A stretch of DNA of 24,741 nucleotides from Saccoglossus kowalevskii (lineage: Eukaryota; Hemichordata; Enteropneusta; Harrimaniidae): positions 55,982-80,722 of the forward strand of contig NW_003154241.1 in NCBI RefSeq assembly GCF_000003605.2, read 5' to 3'. A program made the position numbers and the translations under genes. Positions 1-11,116 of the stretch are shown piece after piece; within the stretch, counting starts at the first letter, position 1, and every line of letters begins with the position of its first letter. Below the pieces are notes generated by a model, which saw nothing but the letters and a program-made list of their open reading frames with translations, ran no database searches and was not told the DNA's origin.

Positions 1-190
1 GGGACGAATGGTCTGGGGTATGATTTCGGCTCGTGCCAAGCGTTCAGGCAGCAAATCTCGGCACGTGCCGAGTTTCAGTCCCAAGCATCTATCGGGACCG
101 AGATCGAGTTCTTTTCGGCACGTGCCGACTCGGTCCCAACCGTTCATACACAAGTTCATACATGCCGAGATCTCTAACGTGAACGCCACT
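1..190. repeat. Dispersed repeat fragment cut by the window edge
   Basis: This GC-rich, CpG-rich stretch contains two copies of the palindrome CGGCACGTGCCG and the block AAGCGTTCAGGCAGCAAATC at 38-57. That block recurs at 9043-9062, and the match continues to 26 of 27 bases. Composition and copy number mark it as a mobile or repeated sequence inside the CpG-poor intron. Its left end lies outside the window and its class is unknown. A 66-codon frame running through it looks like chance. Confidence 0.6.
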
Positions 191-2789
191 ATAGTGTTAT
201 ATTTTTAGATGATAATTTATTACTCTGGGTATGTTTAAAATCATGCACCGAAGTCATGGTAACCATTTAACCACCTGTTCAACTTCTCATATACTTAGCC
301 TGAGGGAGATAAAAATTTTCCAATTATTGCTGTAACGTAGATGAACAAATATATTACTACTTAGTTTTCAGTCAGTTCAATCAAGGCTGAGGCTAATTTT
401 ATAGTTTGGGTAAACAAATCAAAGACTTTAGGTTGTACTTAATTAAAGCAGATTTAATTTGAAAAAAAAAAAATGATGAAAGTATGAAAATACCTTGACA
501 AAGTAGCATTAAGACATATAACAGCTTTTCATTGTGAAATAAAATTTTAAGTTTGGTGACCATATGATTTGCGAGGAAACATTTATTCAAATTTTCCTTG
601 ACTGGAAACTATAAATTAAGGCAAAAATAAAATTTTGGATTGCTTCACAACAAAAAGGACAATTCATTCAACAAACCCAATACCAATGAAGATAGCATTC
701 TGTAGATAATAATAGATAGATGATATAGTTATCAAATCCCTAATTTTCATCCTAATTACAAATGACATGCACCACATGTACATCATGAAATGAGTCAATA
801 CTGTAATATGGGAAAATGAAGAATGGTTTAACACCAGCTGAGCTGCAATAACGCCCTGCTGTGCATATTTAAGTGATAAATTTCACAACAAGTATTATTC
901 TCCTGCCTGTAAGTGACATAAAGGCCCAAAGGTCAGACATTTGTGATAGTTCAATAGAGGACAGTATTTGCAATATGCACACCAATTTAAAAATTAGGTA
1001 TTATTGTGAGGGTGGGATGGTGAGTTTATGTTACTACGGAAAGTATACAGTTTTGTAGATAAGTTCATGGCTGTTTAGAACTCAATCAATATTAAAGTTA
1101 TTATAGTAACTGCCATGGCACTGTATATTAAATGATTGTAAATTTGTGCATTAGTATTTAACAACTATCATAGTTATAACACGTCATCTGCTGGAATCCT
1201 TTACAGACAGCCAAAATGAATTAGAAAAAAATGGCATCAACGGGCGTGTTAATAGCAAAGTATTTCTGAACCAGTCTGATAGAAATCCTGGAAAGGAGAT
1301 CGAATGTCCTTGAGAAAAAAAAACAGATCATGTAAGACACTGTTGAGTAGAACTACAGTATAACATAACTTTTAAATGCCTAAAATGTTGTAACATAACA
1401 CTTGTGATCAGTGACCTGAGCTACACTGTACAACAATCATTACAAGGATTATACTGATGGTAATTTCACAAAGTGCTAATTAATAATTCAGTGATATTGA
1501 CAAGTGTTGACACATGAATGATTATCTATACATGTTCGATTTCTAAGATGGCAATAACTTTATTTTTGAATCTATCACCATAGCAACTGGCTAGAATGAC
1601 ATCTATGAAATTATGCTTTTTTTTAGTTTATTGAAAGATGTAAAATATTTCAGAAGGAAATAAATTGGTTACATAAACAAGAACAGTAAATGCAAGACAA
1701 GAGACCTAAATACACTACATTCAAGAGACAACGGCTAATCAAAAATGACTAAAAATGTCTAAAACAGTCATACTGGGCAATTATATCTACCGGTACTGAC
1801 AGTAACTGGTTATCAAAGTCATATGCATGTTTTGTTGATTGGGTGGTTACTCAATTTTTTTTTTTTTTATCTGAAAATGTTAAACTGAAAAGAAGCAACC
1901 AACTAAATGTATCAATTAGCATAAAGCTAAAAATTGAAAAAAATAATCTTGGAAGTCTGGAGAGAAGGAGTCAATTTGTTAGATCTTAGTGCCACAAAAA
2001 TGTGAACACAAATAAATTAATGTCATTATTCAATTTGTTAATTTAGAAAACCAAGTGTAAATTTGTTGTACATTTAAGTACCGGGTAGTCCTGTTTTGAT
2101 ACTAATTTTAGAAAACAGTAGCACTAGAAATATCCCTCTAGGTGGAAACAACTTTCAAAAAAACTGGTCAAGTCACTGTTTTATCATGGATTATCTGACT
2201 ACCATATATGAATAATACAGTGAAGCATTTAGCAATTTTTTTTTTTTATTTAGCCACTTATCAATGAACATAGCCTTGGGTGAATAGGTGAATCTGTAGT
2301 GGGAGCCAAGCATGTCAGGGACATGATAGTCTTTGATGCCTTAGGTTAATGTTAATTTTGAGTCCAACAGTACAGCGCAATACAAGAAGAAAGTGAATAT
2401 ATCATGTGATATCTGTCAATGGTACACGTATTATGGTTGACAATTGTCACTAGGTGTGTCAGCTGGGTGTGTATGATAGATCTTGTCTGTTCCCCAAGCT
2501 TTGTGTCAAAAGAACCACTCTGTAAACAAGTGTATACTAAACTGGTGAATTAATATTATGGAGAACAGTATTAAAAACTGATACTATACATGTGTGATTA
2601 CTTTTATCATAATACGCTTTGTGTATTATTTATTACAAGTTGAAACATTAAATTTAGGACATTTTTTTTTCTCTACAGCTATTGAAATCATTCAACGTTA
2701 AGAGTATTACTAAGTAATTTTCAGAACAAGATACTGTATATTTTGAAATATAAATTTATGAATATTTTATGACACAAACTGAGACATAC
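1..2789. other. Intron of the exchanger gene, no exon recognised
   Basis: No Calx-beta or exchanger exon is visible on the minus strand left of the exon ending at 2790, so this is read as part of a long intron. It is AT-rich and CpG-poor, with several poly-T/poly-A runs (1853-1868, 2236-2247, 2664-2672). The first ~190 bases differ: they are GC-richer and repeat-like and are listed separately. The short open frames here have no recognisable product. Confidence 0.6.
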
Positions 2790-2962
2790 TTGAATATAAC
2801 TTGAGGTTGTATGTTTCCTCTTCTGTTAACATAAACACGTACTCGTTTCTCATTTTCATACACAGCACATGATGAAGCAGCAAATTCCACTATGGGAATT
2901 TCAGGTGAGATTAATGTGGACCCAACTGAAATAGCACTGCCCATCTTGGCTTGATCATATGC
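2790..2962 (-). CDS. NCX: Sodium/calcium exchanger, exon opening the first Calx-beta domain (gene continues off the left edge)
   Basis: This 173-nt exon follows an acceptor (cttctacttattgcag) in phase 0 and stops at a GTATGT donor in phase 2. It encodes AYDQAKM..., then IVEFAASSCAVYENEKRV and RVYVNRRGN, matching the opening strands of a Calx-beta domain (NCX1: FFEQGTYQCLENCGTVALTIIRRGG). The glutamate in AVYEN aligns with the NCX1 CBD1 glutamate that helps bind regulatory Ca2+. The other calcium ligands, the second Calx-beta domain and the C-terminal membrane half are not found in 1-2789 and must lie beyond the window. The intron before it is short (381 bp). Confidence 0.88.
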
Positions 2963-3343
2963 CTGCAATAAGTAGAAGAATACATGAGAAAACATTTTTC
3001 ACATTGATATACTAAAATAAAATCCAAGAAATGTTTGGTTGCTAAGCAAAAACAACTGTTGCAAGGTTAATGGTGATTTCTCATGATAGGAGTGCCCCGC
3101 CCACCCTTCTGCTCAATTTCACTGATGTACACATGTTAGAAATAAATATATTCTGTATTTGCTATATCAGTAGCACAAGTGCTTTGTTATATAAATGACA
3201 CAGGTGTGTCTGTGATGGAAATAAGTCATTATAATTTAAGAATAAAAATAAATCAGTTTCTTGATTATGTACAAAATATTGTAATCTTATTGAACATTTT
3301 ATCTATTATATAATACACCAGTAATGAACAACATTACACGTAC

Positions 3344-3579
3344 AGAAAGTAATTTAGGATCCACGGCAGGAATCAGTTTTTGTCCTCCAGTCATATTTCT
3401 TGTTGCATTAACACGATACCAAGCTTTGGTATGAGGAGAGTTCTTTTCAGCTTCGATGGCTGCAATTGTTGCAGCTTGCTCTGGGGTTATATCTGGATGC
3501 TTGCCTATCTCTTTCATCACATCAGCTACACCCTCTTTGGTTACATTTTCTGCAGTTAAGTACCGATCTCCCGGATGGC
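3344..3579 (-). CDS. NCX: Sodium/calcium exchanger, cytoplasmic-loop exon
   Basis: This 236-nt exon runs from an acceptor (tttgttttaccag) to a donor (CTTTCT|GTACGT); it enters in phase 1 and leaves in phase 0. Its product contains GKHPDITPEQAATIAAIEAE followed by AWYRVNATRNMTGGQKLIP. This parallels the NCX1 loop stretch KHPD...AFYRIQATRLMTGAGNIL just before the first calcium-binding domain, which identifies the exon with confidence. The donor choice rests on phase: cutting after TCT joins cleanly to the next exon (GCA TAT GAT). A competing GTAATG six bases further on would also keep the frame and add VR. Confidence 0.9.
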
Positions 3580-3902
3580 CTGGTAAAACAAAAAAACATC
3601 ATCAGTTAATCAGTTATTAAGCGACAAAAAACAAGAAACACATCACTCCTCATGTAAAAACACAGCGGTGGGCATATACCAACAACACTGACAACAATAA
3701 CAATAATGATGGGATATGAGAATAGTATGGTACAAGATGACAGACTGGCTTACCTCTGTATTTGACAAGACATAGACACAACATCAAACAAATCTAAGAC
3801 ATGAAGTTTTATACAAATGTATGTGTATCAGTCAAACCATAAATGATAATACATTAGGAGTTACGGATGATGATTACACACAAAACAAGCCATGCATGGC
3901 AC

Positions 3903-4693
3903 AGTCCCCGTTAGTTATTGAATTTAAGATATATAGTTTTGTTTATAGTAATATAGCTGGAATATGATTATGATGATTGTTTAACATTGAAATGATTGAC
4001 ATTTGTATCTGATAGTCAAACAAGTATTGAGAGATATAGCTCTGGAACAGCATTAATTAATACAAAACCAGCTATTATGAAAACATGTATAATGAATATA
4101 TCAAATTTGAACATAATCAGTCAAAGCATGTCAGAGATATGGCTCTAGAAGCCCATTCATTAAAACAAAATGACTGCTAGATAGCAATTCTGAATCCAAT
4201 CTGAAAAATAAAATGACGTGCATCAGAAACCCGTAATGTCTAATATATGTACCAAGTTTGAACAAAATCCATCCATAAATGCCAGAAATGTTGATATTTG
4301 ATGATTTTTTAGCACAAAAATGGCCACCATTCGGCCATCTTGAATCAGATCGTGAAACAAGTTGATGTGCATGTGTAGAATATGATGTACTGTTGAATAT
4401 TTTTTTTTTGCTGGAATTAATTCTCGCTGAAAAGGCTTTTTGGGCGTTTTGTATGGAATTTATTTTCACTGATTTCTGATGAGTTTAATGTGAAATATAG
4501 GAAAAAAAGTATATTCACTGGATTTTATTTTCACGCAATCATCCCTTCAGCGAAAATAGCGAAAATAAAGTATTCTACAGTATGTGTGAAGTTTGATTGT
4601 GAGTGGTGCAGGCATTTCTAAGATACAGGACACACGGACGCACAGAGGTCAATACATAAGTCCTCGTTTTCGGACTGCGTCTGAACGGGGACT
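3903..4693. mobile_element. Putative DNA-transposon relic with AGTCCCCGTT termini in an exchanger intron
   Basis: The left end reads AGTCCCCGTT and the right end AACGGGGACT, a 10-bp perfect inverted repeat 791 bp apart. Inside are a pair of diverged direct repeats (around 4012-4050 and 4112-4150, sharing GAGATATRGCTCTRGAA), the block AAAATGGCCACCATTCGGCC (4317-4336) and a CpG-bearing right end with ACACACGGACGCACAGAGG. A complete TA-flanked MITE is nested at 4390-4580. No transposase frame is present. No clear target duplication is visible, so the limits are tentative. Confidence 0.5.
4390..4580. mobile_element. MITE, CTGTAGAATAC family, copy 1
   Basis: This 191-bp element begins CTGTTGAATATTTTT and ends AAAATAAAGTATTCTACAG, with the dinucleotide TA directly outside both ends (4388-4389 and 4581-4582). 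It matches the copies at 21775-21957 and 23428-23635 through shared blocks such as GGAATTAATT, AAAGGCTTTT and GAAATATAGGAAAAA. A TA target duplication and inverted ends without coding capacity are typical of non-autonomous elements moved by Tc1/mariner-type transposases. It sits inside the larger relic at 3903-4693, so it inserted later. Confidence 0.8.
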
Positions 4694-5424
4694 AATAATA
4701 ACAGAAGACAACAATTGACATTGTCAACCATCATCTGGCCAATCAGCAGATTCTGACTTAATTAAGACTACCGGTAACACTCACATATAGGATCCAAATG
4801 TAACACAGGACAAGGACATACCATAAATATTCTAATTATAGTTTTACTGGGTTTAGTAGAAGGGATGAGCATGCGAAGCAAGGGTATGCAACTTCATCAA
4901 ATTAACTATAATAAGATTATAGAATCTGGAAGTCAATCATCCAAACTAGTAAATAAGCAAGGATTTCCGTGACTGGTTGGTCTAGGTTCAAGTGTTAGAA
5001 CTGAGTGGGCTATCAGGGCCAATCTTGTAATGATCAACAAGATTTTATAGATTCTTTACATGAACAAGATGACTGAAATGTGATCCAATAGTCTTTCCAT
5101 TAATTAAACTATGATATAATAAATATTTTTTAATTACAAAATAATGTAAATCCTAACAAAAAAAGGTGCATTACAAGGTGTAACAAGTTATATTTCTCAT
5201 GAATAAAAACAAATGTCTAAGTAGATTGATTCTGAACATAGCAATGCCAATGATTGAATTGTTTAAACAGAAATTAGGTGATCCAAATAATAGAGGGGTA
5301 TGAATAATAGAAGTATTACAGGAATGAATTGAACGTTTCATAGTTACATTACTAAAGTTGCATATCCTTTCTATTATCGTCCATTCATGTACATGCTTGT
5401 GGAATGACCTGTTAGTATAGTTAC

Positions 5425-5451
5425 CTGGTGCAAATCTAACGTTATCACCAT
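5425..5451 (-). CDS. NCX: Predicted 27-nt microexon of the sodium/calcium exchanger
   Basis: On the minus strand, 27 bases lie between an acceptor (ccattttaacttcacttacag) and a donor (CCAG|gtaact). Read in phase 1, entered from ATT G and left into GC CAT, they give DGDNVRFAP with no stop and keep the frame at both joins. The spliced product reads LARLGI-DGDNVRFAP-GHPGDRYLTAEN. The exon inserts exactly nine residues in the cytoplasmic loop before the Calx-beta domains, the loop where other NCX genes vary by splicing. Skipping it also keeps the frame, because the phase-1 exon 7695-8385 can join 3344-3579 directly. The support is splice-site quality, phase and position only. Confidence 0.65.
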
Positions 5452-7694
5452 CTGTAAGTGAAGTTAAAATGGTTCTATGGTTACGAGTAAATTTATTATT
5501 TTGCTTCACTTCATGAACTGTGCATATATCATTAAATTACAAAATTTATATCTGAATAATAGTTTCTGTAGATAATGTAGAATCTTATAATTCATCATCC
5601 AATCAACTTCCCATAAAACTCAAGGACCATATTTATTATGGTACGTGTGCAGGTATTATTAAGAATTCTATGATACACATCAATTTCTTTCTTTATTTTG
5701 TTCATAAAACTAATACTAAGTGGTCAAATCCCTGTCAACTGCCTCACTATATTATTAATCAGGCATTGAATATAATATCCACAAAAAATGCTTCTCAGAG
5801 CCAACTAAATTATTTTCTATTTCCTGTGGTGCTGTTTATGCCAGATTTAAAACTAGTTGGTGAGGCACTGTTACAGTTGATCATGTCGTAAGGAACAGGT
5901 GCTCAGAATGGTAGATTGGCATTAGATTGGTTGTAAAACTGTCATTACATTCTAAATCAGCTTAAATATATCAGTATTAAATCTGAACTCAATTATGGGT
6001 ACATAGACTCATAGGCTCATAGCTCGTCTGTCACAAATCATTATGTTCAGTCACTAGTCAATATTGTCATCACTGAATGTATATTCATTATTTTTCAAAT
6101 ATTTTTGAAAAACCACACTTTTTTAATTCATTTTTTTCCCTGTTCATCTTTTCTTTATACTCAATATCATTAATATTTTACTAATTATTATTTTTTTCAT
6201 TAAATTATTATTCATTTAATATTGTTAGTCATTGAGTCACTATTAATTATTTGTTCATTGAATCACTGTTTATAGAGTTTGGGTCTTGACGTTAACTCAC
6301 TTGTCCAAAATGTATGTTACTTAATATATTTAATATAGTCTGTTAAAGTAAAGTAACATTTCATTCATTTTTATCAGGTAAAATAGTCACAATTCAGTTG
6401 TCCAAATAGCAATTTTATTTGTCCAGAGCTATAGGATCACCTCAGTGCTAGGCCTAGTATCATATTAGAAATTAATATTCATATTTTTTATGAGCACTTA
6501 CCATGATTTAAAATTGTGACAAATTAGTCTGATTTCATGTATGGAATGGTATACTGAGAACTAGAAATTATTCTACTAATGAATCTAAAAATGATATAGT
6601 AGTTCTAGAAAAGATACCATATCAGTCAATTACTGTGCAACAAAAATATTAATAAAATTAAATGCATATTATTTGGCATGCAAATGATTGAGGTATAAAT
6701 CAGGGTTATAACCAGATAAAAAGTGCCTATCCAAAATCTATATTGTGCTTCCCTAAAATGTGCCTATTTAAAATGACTGGTGGTGGCTGGCTAAGAGCCT
6801 GGTCTAAATCAATTTTATAAAGTCAGTGATTTTCACAAAATTTTGTTCTTTTTTTAGCGGGAAAAAAAAGAGTTCAAATGAAAGTGTTTTTTTTCAATAC
6901 TGCATGTTTAAAATGTCAATGCTTTATGCAGACAATACCATTCATTGGCATTCTTAGGTATTCATGACACAACTACAAAGCACAAACGGTTATTTGAAAA
7001 GAACTTTGCATATTCAGTTTTTCTTAAAAAACCACCTGAAGGATAGGCACTGGAATAACAGACAACCTAGCTGGCATTGTTGATGAGAACATTGTTATTA
7101 TAATTACAACAATTATTGTATGTGGCATGTTGCATCAAAATAGGTGTGATTATTACCATGACAACTGTCAGCAGTGAAAAAATCATTCGCTAATTAAAAT
7201 GTTTTGCATTATTATTTCCAACTATATTTATAAATGTCTGTTGACATCAGAAAGTTATATAAGGGTGACCAATAACATCCAATTTACTTCTAGTTTTATC
7301 TGAATTTAAAGTAATAGTTTGCTAGTAAAATTGCCTTTGAAGACTTAGTAAAGTAACTGAATGTTAACTTGATTAGTTGCGGAATATTCAACCTACCTTC
7401 TTTCCCTCTACTTTGGTGATTAGTGAACACAATGGGACGTTTATTTTTAACTACCCCTTCAGGTAATTCATCAATTCACACAAAACTGACTTGAGTCCTT
7501 TCTGGCAACTTGCTGAGCGCATTATAGTGCCATGTTTCCGGTCAAACATCTCAGTATTACAATATATTGGTCAATTTTCAAATTACTTTTAAACACAACC
7601 ATTACTATAGTCAATCTGAATTAGCCTAGATAGCTTAGACAACGAACGAATTTAAAGAGCATTGCATAGTCCATATAGTCTATAAGATACTTAC
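5452..7694. other. Exchanger intron between the membrane exon and the microexon
   Basis: About 2.2 kb, strongly AT-rich and CpG-poor. Nothing coding is recognised. A match to the RFX X-box consensus (ATTACCATGACAAC) lies at 7152-7165. If the microexon is not real, this and the next intron form one intron of about 4.1 kb. Confidence 0.55.
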
Positions 7695-8385
7695 CAATGC
7701 CAAGTCGAGCTAGTTCAGCATCCTCAACTTCTTTCTTCCCACAGTAGTCCTTGTCAGCCACAAACGCTAAGATGACAAGGATGGGAAAACAAAGAAAAGT
7801 GAAGATGGCTTCCCAGAGTTCAACAACATCTGGGCTACTGACAACAAGTACCAAAAAAAGCCAAATATAGGCAAATATACAGAAGAAGGAAGTGAGTGCA
7901 AACACTTTCACCAGTTTGATGTAGCGGACTTCACCAGTTGGAAGGCAGCTGATGCACACTGCAGTGATGACAAGGAGATTGAATGCAGCAGAACCAACAA
8001 TTGTACTTGGACCAAGCTCACCAGCTTGGAAACCATTACCAACAACCTCAATCACAGAGAGAAGAATTTCAGGAGCACTTGACCCCAGAGCCATTAAGGT
8101 CAAGTTGGCTACAGTAGAGTTCCACACCCGTACTTTAATTTCTTCCGTTCCTCCCGGAGCTTTTGGATTGGCTATATTTACAGTTTTTGTTTTACTAGTG
8201 ATCACTTCAATAGAGCACATGAAAATATCCGCAATGATGGAGACACCCATAAAACTCCATAGCAGCCCGATAAGGTAGATTGTAGTTCGTGCACCGATTG
8301 ACCATGTAGATTCGTTAACTATTGGTAAAATTAGTCCCTTGTCATAGCAATAGTATGCACCAGGGTCTGTAGTAGAGTTTGACAT
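7695..8385 (-). CDS. NCX: Sodium/calcium exchanger (SLC8/NCX type), first recognised coding exon with the alpha-1 repeat
   Basis: This exon encodes 230 residues plus one base. NCX proteins exchange about three Na+ for one Ca2+ across the plasma membrane. The translation contains SIIADIFMCSIEVIT (49-63), then the alpha-1 repeat with NSTVANLTLMALGSSAPE (89-106) and GPSTIVGSAAFN (125-136), the ion-binding hallmarks of the family. Hydrophobic segments lie near 34-54, 92-114, 126-148, 157-182 and 188-211. The exon ends GGC ATT G before GTAAGT (phase 1). The 5' side has an acceptor (tttctgtttctag) at 8431, so 8386-8430 belongs to the same exon, probably as leader. That leader is open in frame for 15 codons, so the true start could lie in an upstream exon. 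No signal peptide follows the chosen ATG, although many NCX proteins have one. After the fifth hydrophobic segment the basic-aromatic XIP helix usual in NCX1 is not seen. Family assignment is very secure; the start codon is not. Confidence 0.95.
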
Positions 8386-8430
8386 TTTGAGTTTTTGAAG
8401 GTAGGATGCTTGTAAATTTCTTATAAATTC
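8386..8430 (-). other. NCX: Probable 5' UTR part of the exchanger's first coding exon
   Basis: These 45 bases lie between a good splice acceptor (pyrimidine-rich tract ending in tag at 8431) and the ATG. They contain no in-frame stop, so they could instead be coding and join an upstream exon in phase 0. One possible partner donor is GTAGAG|GTAATG at 8795/8794 (minus strand). Which reading is right cannot be settled from the sequence. Confidence 0.55.
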
Positions 8431-8616
8431 CTAGAAACAGAAACAAAGGAAACTTTGCATTATTACCAGAGTATAAAAATGTACAACACTACTAGAATCC
8501 ATATTTTCAACATATTTGATATTAAAAATTTGCCCCTATTCAATGAGAAATAACAAAAATAATGATTTAATATCAATTGATTCACCATGACAGACAAAAA
8601 GTCTAAATGGGATCCC

Positions 8617-8647
8617 ATGAATGAATGAATTAATGAATGAATGAATG
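8617..8647. repeat. (ATGA)n microsatellite
   Basis: About 31 bases of ATGA/AATG units with a single interruption (AATTAATG). Confidence 0.85.
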
Positions 8648-9029
8648 TAAAAATTCACAAAAACAGTCTTTTAGTTAAATTTTGTTTACAAATCTAGAAT
8701 TGGAATGAATTCTTAATGCATAATTTTCAGGGATTTTTTTTTATTTTGAAAAATGCATCAAATGTTCAAAAGGTCCACCAGTTAAAATCATTACCTCTAC
8801 TGAAATCACATGCATTTGCTGTATGGTATTCATTTCGCACATGAACAACAAAAAAGGATTTAAAGAACAGTTATTTTTTATGTTGATGTAGCATTGCAAG
8901 AAGAAATCAATTGCAGCAGCACATAAATATGCGTCGCCAACAACGTTCTGCATTCATTACTACAGCATCCAACCATATCTAGCTATACTTTCCTCTGTCG
9001 CCATGTCATACTAACACCAAGAGCGTGAT

Positions 9030-9072
9030 ATCAGTTTGTACTAAGCGTTCAGGCAGCAAATCGCGGCACAGA
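9030..9072. repeat. Second copy of the dispersed repeat seen at the left edge
   Basis: Positions 9043-9069 match 38-64 with one mismatch, in the same orientation. Only this short part of the family is shared, and flanking bases diverge at once. It lies in a small CpG-rich island (about 8930-9070) inside otherwise CpG-poor DNA upstream of the exchanger's first coding exon, which fits an inserted fragment. Confidence 0.5.
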
Positions 9073-11116
9073 TCACACTGTTGATAATTTTTTTTTAACA
9101 AAATGTTGACATTTGAGCCTGATTTAAAGTTGTATTATCTGTTAAACTTAATTTAAGTAAATTAAGCCATAAATCAAAATTTGCTAACAACTTCTCACAG
9201 GTGGACCCTCCAGATAAATGCACACACGTAGAATTATTAACTACCAATAGTTTAAAAGTTTCTGCTAAGCTAAAATCAGAATCAACTGCTAGTCAAATTA
9301 TCAGTATTCTATGAAACAGGACACACAGTATGGAGTAGGATTTCAATAGAACACCCACCTGCCATCCCCCATCCTACCAATACACATTAAAATACAGTGT
9401 ACATATAATAACATTTATTTTAAAATTGTTGACCTGTAATTAGTACTGTGTAATATGCATTAGCAATGATACTATTTAGTCCAATCTTCAAACAAAAAAA
9501 AGAAATTTCTTTGTGTTAACTGTATGTGTCAACTTAATGCTGAAATTAATTGTTTGCAAATAAAAGTCGCAACCTTGTTTAAACAAACAAGTGACAAATG
9601 TTACTGGCATGTCTTGTAGCAATAGCTGCACAGTAAATCTAATCAATACCAGTGAATTTTGAAAATAAATACATGTATATTTTTTTTATTGAAAGCACTA
9701 TCATCCTCATATGGCTGTGAGTAAATAATGCTAATCGAAAGTATATGCTTCTACCTGTAGTATGAAAAAAAGATGGGACGGGGGGGGGGGGGTAAAAAAA
9801 AGTCAAAGAAAATAGCACAAATTTTTCAATTTACATTTGTTTCTATAGTGAAATTATTTTTTCATATGTCAAAATTTTGCTTGCTAACACGGCATGAAAA
9901 ATCTTATAATATTATTGAAACATTTCAAAAAATTAACATTTAATTTTGTCAGTTCCCAGTGTGATAATAGTTTTTCATTGTATGCAATGGGAGGTTATAA
10001 TGTATTGCACTTATATGCAGTAACATGATCATGATGAATTTCACAAACAAATTTCACAACCCTGTTCTACACCAAATACATGTACCACAATTATTGGAAG
10101 TCTAAAATATGATATTATGTTTATATTAAATAAAAGTTACGTTAAATAACAAATTATGACAGCTACTACTATGGAATAGATAATATTGTCATTGTGTGAC
10201 ATGCATTATTAAATATTCAAGAGAAAAAATCTTCATATCATCTAATTTAAATTACTTCATTTAAAAGAATACACCAGTGTCTCATTAGTTATGTTGGCTA
10301 ATTTTATCAACTAGAAACACTTGTTTTATCACATTCTTACACTATTTAGATTAAATATTTATTAATATTATAATTAGCAGCAACGCTTTTTTTAAAGTGA
10401 TTAGCTGATTACATTAGTTAGTATAGAACTAAAAATCCCCGGAAGAACAACTTGAAGAAGATAGGCAAATTATAAAAAAAAAAATATGTTTCTGCTTAAA
10501 TATTGTGATTATAATTTTTGTTTCAACTATCGCATTTACGACCAGTGTACAGTAATTCTATAATTTTCGTTTGTCGGAAACCATCCCTTGTATAATAACG
10601 TGTTTTCTCTGACAACGCCTTAAAGCCTTTAAATTGATTTGCAAACTCGTAAATAGTGTGGTACATGTAGCACTGACAGACGGATAAACAACAAAATTGG
10701 AACGACTCGAAACTGTACAAGACTTGGCTCAAATTACTTGTACTTACGATAAAACAAATGATGTTTATCCTAAGGTGTCACTTCACAGTGTGTGTGGTCA
10801 GGGTCACCACGGCGTGCCATATGCGAAGGTCATTATAAATATAATAGTTCATTAGTTGATAATATTTCAGTCTGAAACAAATATCAAGTTATAGCTGAAT
10901 GTGAGCTGCCAGGCCACGACACGAAAATGTTACATAAATAGACACTGAATTGGTGTCTTTTATAATACAAGTAACCTAAAACTAATAGAATTTTAGGCGA
11001 CGGACCGACTACTCTCACTCTTGTTGCTTTTCGGAGCAACGCGAAAACCCAGCACAGCAGACTACTCATAAATAAATACATGGTTTCCAAGCACGCTGTC
11101 GTTGCTAGTGGCTTAC

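Larger units (their letters stand above)
3580..5424. other. Exchanger intron between microexon and loop exon
   Basis: About 1.85 kb lies between the predicted microexon and the loop exon on the minus strand. It holds the nested repeats described at 3903-4693 and otherwise AT-rich sequence. No further exon with matching phase and loop-like residues was recognised; a short one could be missed. Confidence 0.55.
8431..11116. other. Upstream intron(s)/leader region of the exchanger gene
   Basis: The first coding exon is preceded by a splice acceptor, so at least one upstream exon exists on the minus strand. The stretch is CpG-poor up to about 10,500 and then abruptly CpG-rich. Two good minus-strand donors are candidates for leader exons: ACAG|GTAAGC with the cut at 11117/11116, and GAG|GTAATG at 8795/8794. 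It also holds a repeat fragment (9030-9072), an AATG-type microsatellite and a 13-base G run (9780-9792). No conserved protein is visible. Confidence 0.45.

Noticed and set aside
4131-4469. 112-codon minus-strand frame
   Set aside because: It runs through two nested repeat elements and has no family-like sequence.
5171-5509. 112-codon minus-strand frame taken as a whole
   Set aside because: Only the 27 bases at 5425-5451 fit as an exon of the exchanger; the remainder is intron read-through without recognisable protein features.
7952-8278. 108-codon plus-strand frame
   Set aside because: Antisense shadow of the exchanger's first coding exon.
8795-8953. Coding upstream exon of the exchanger using the donor at 8795
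   Set aside because: The phase would fit, but no acceptor or signal-peptide-like stretch supports it; kept only as an alternative in the notes.
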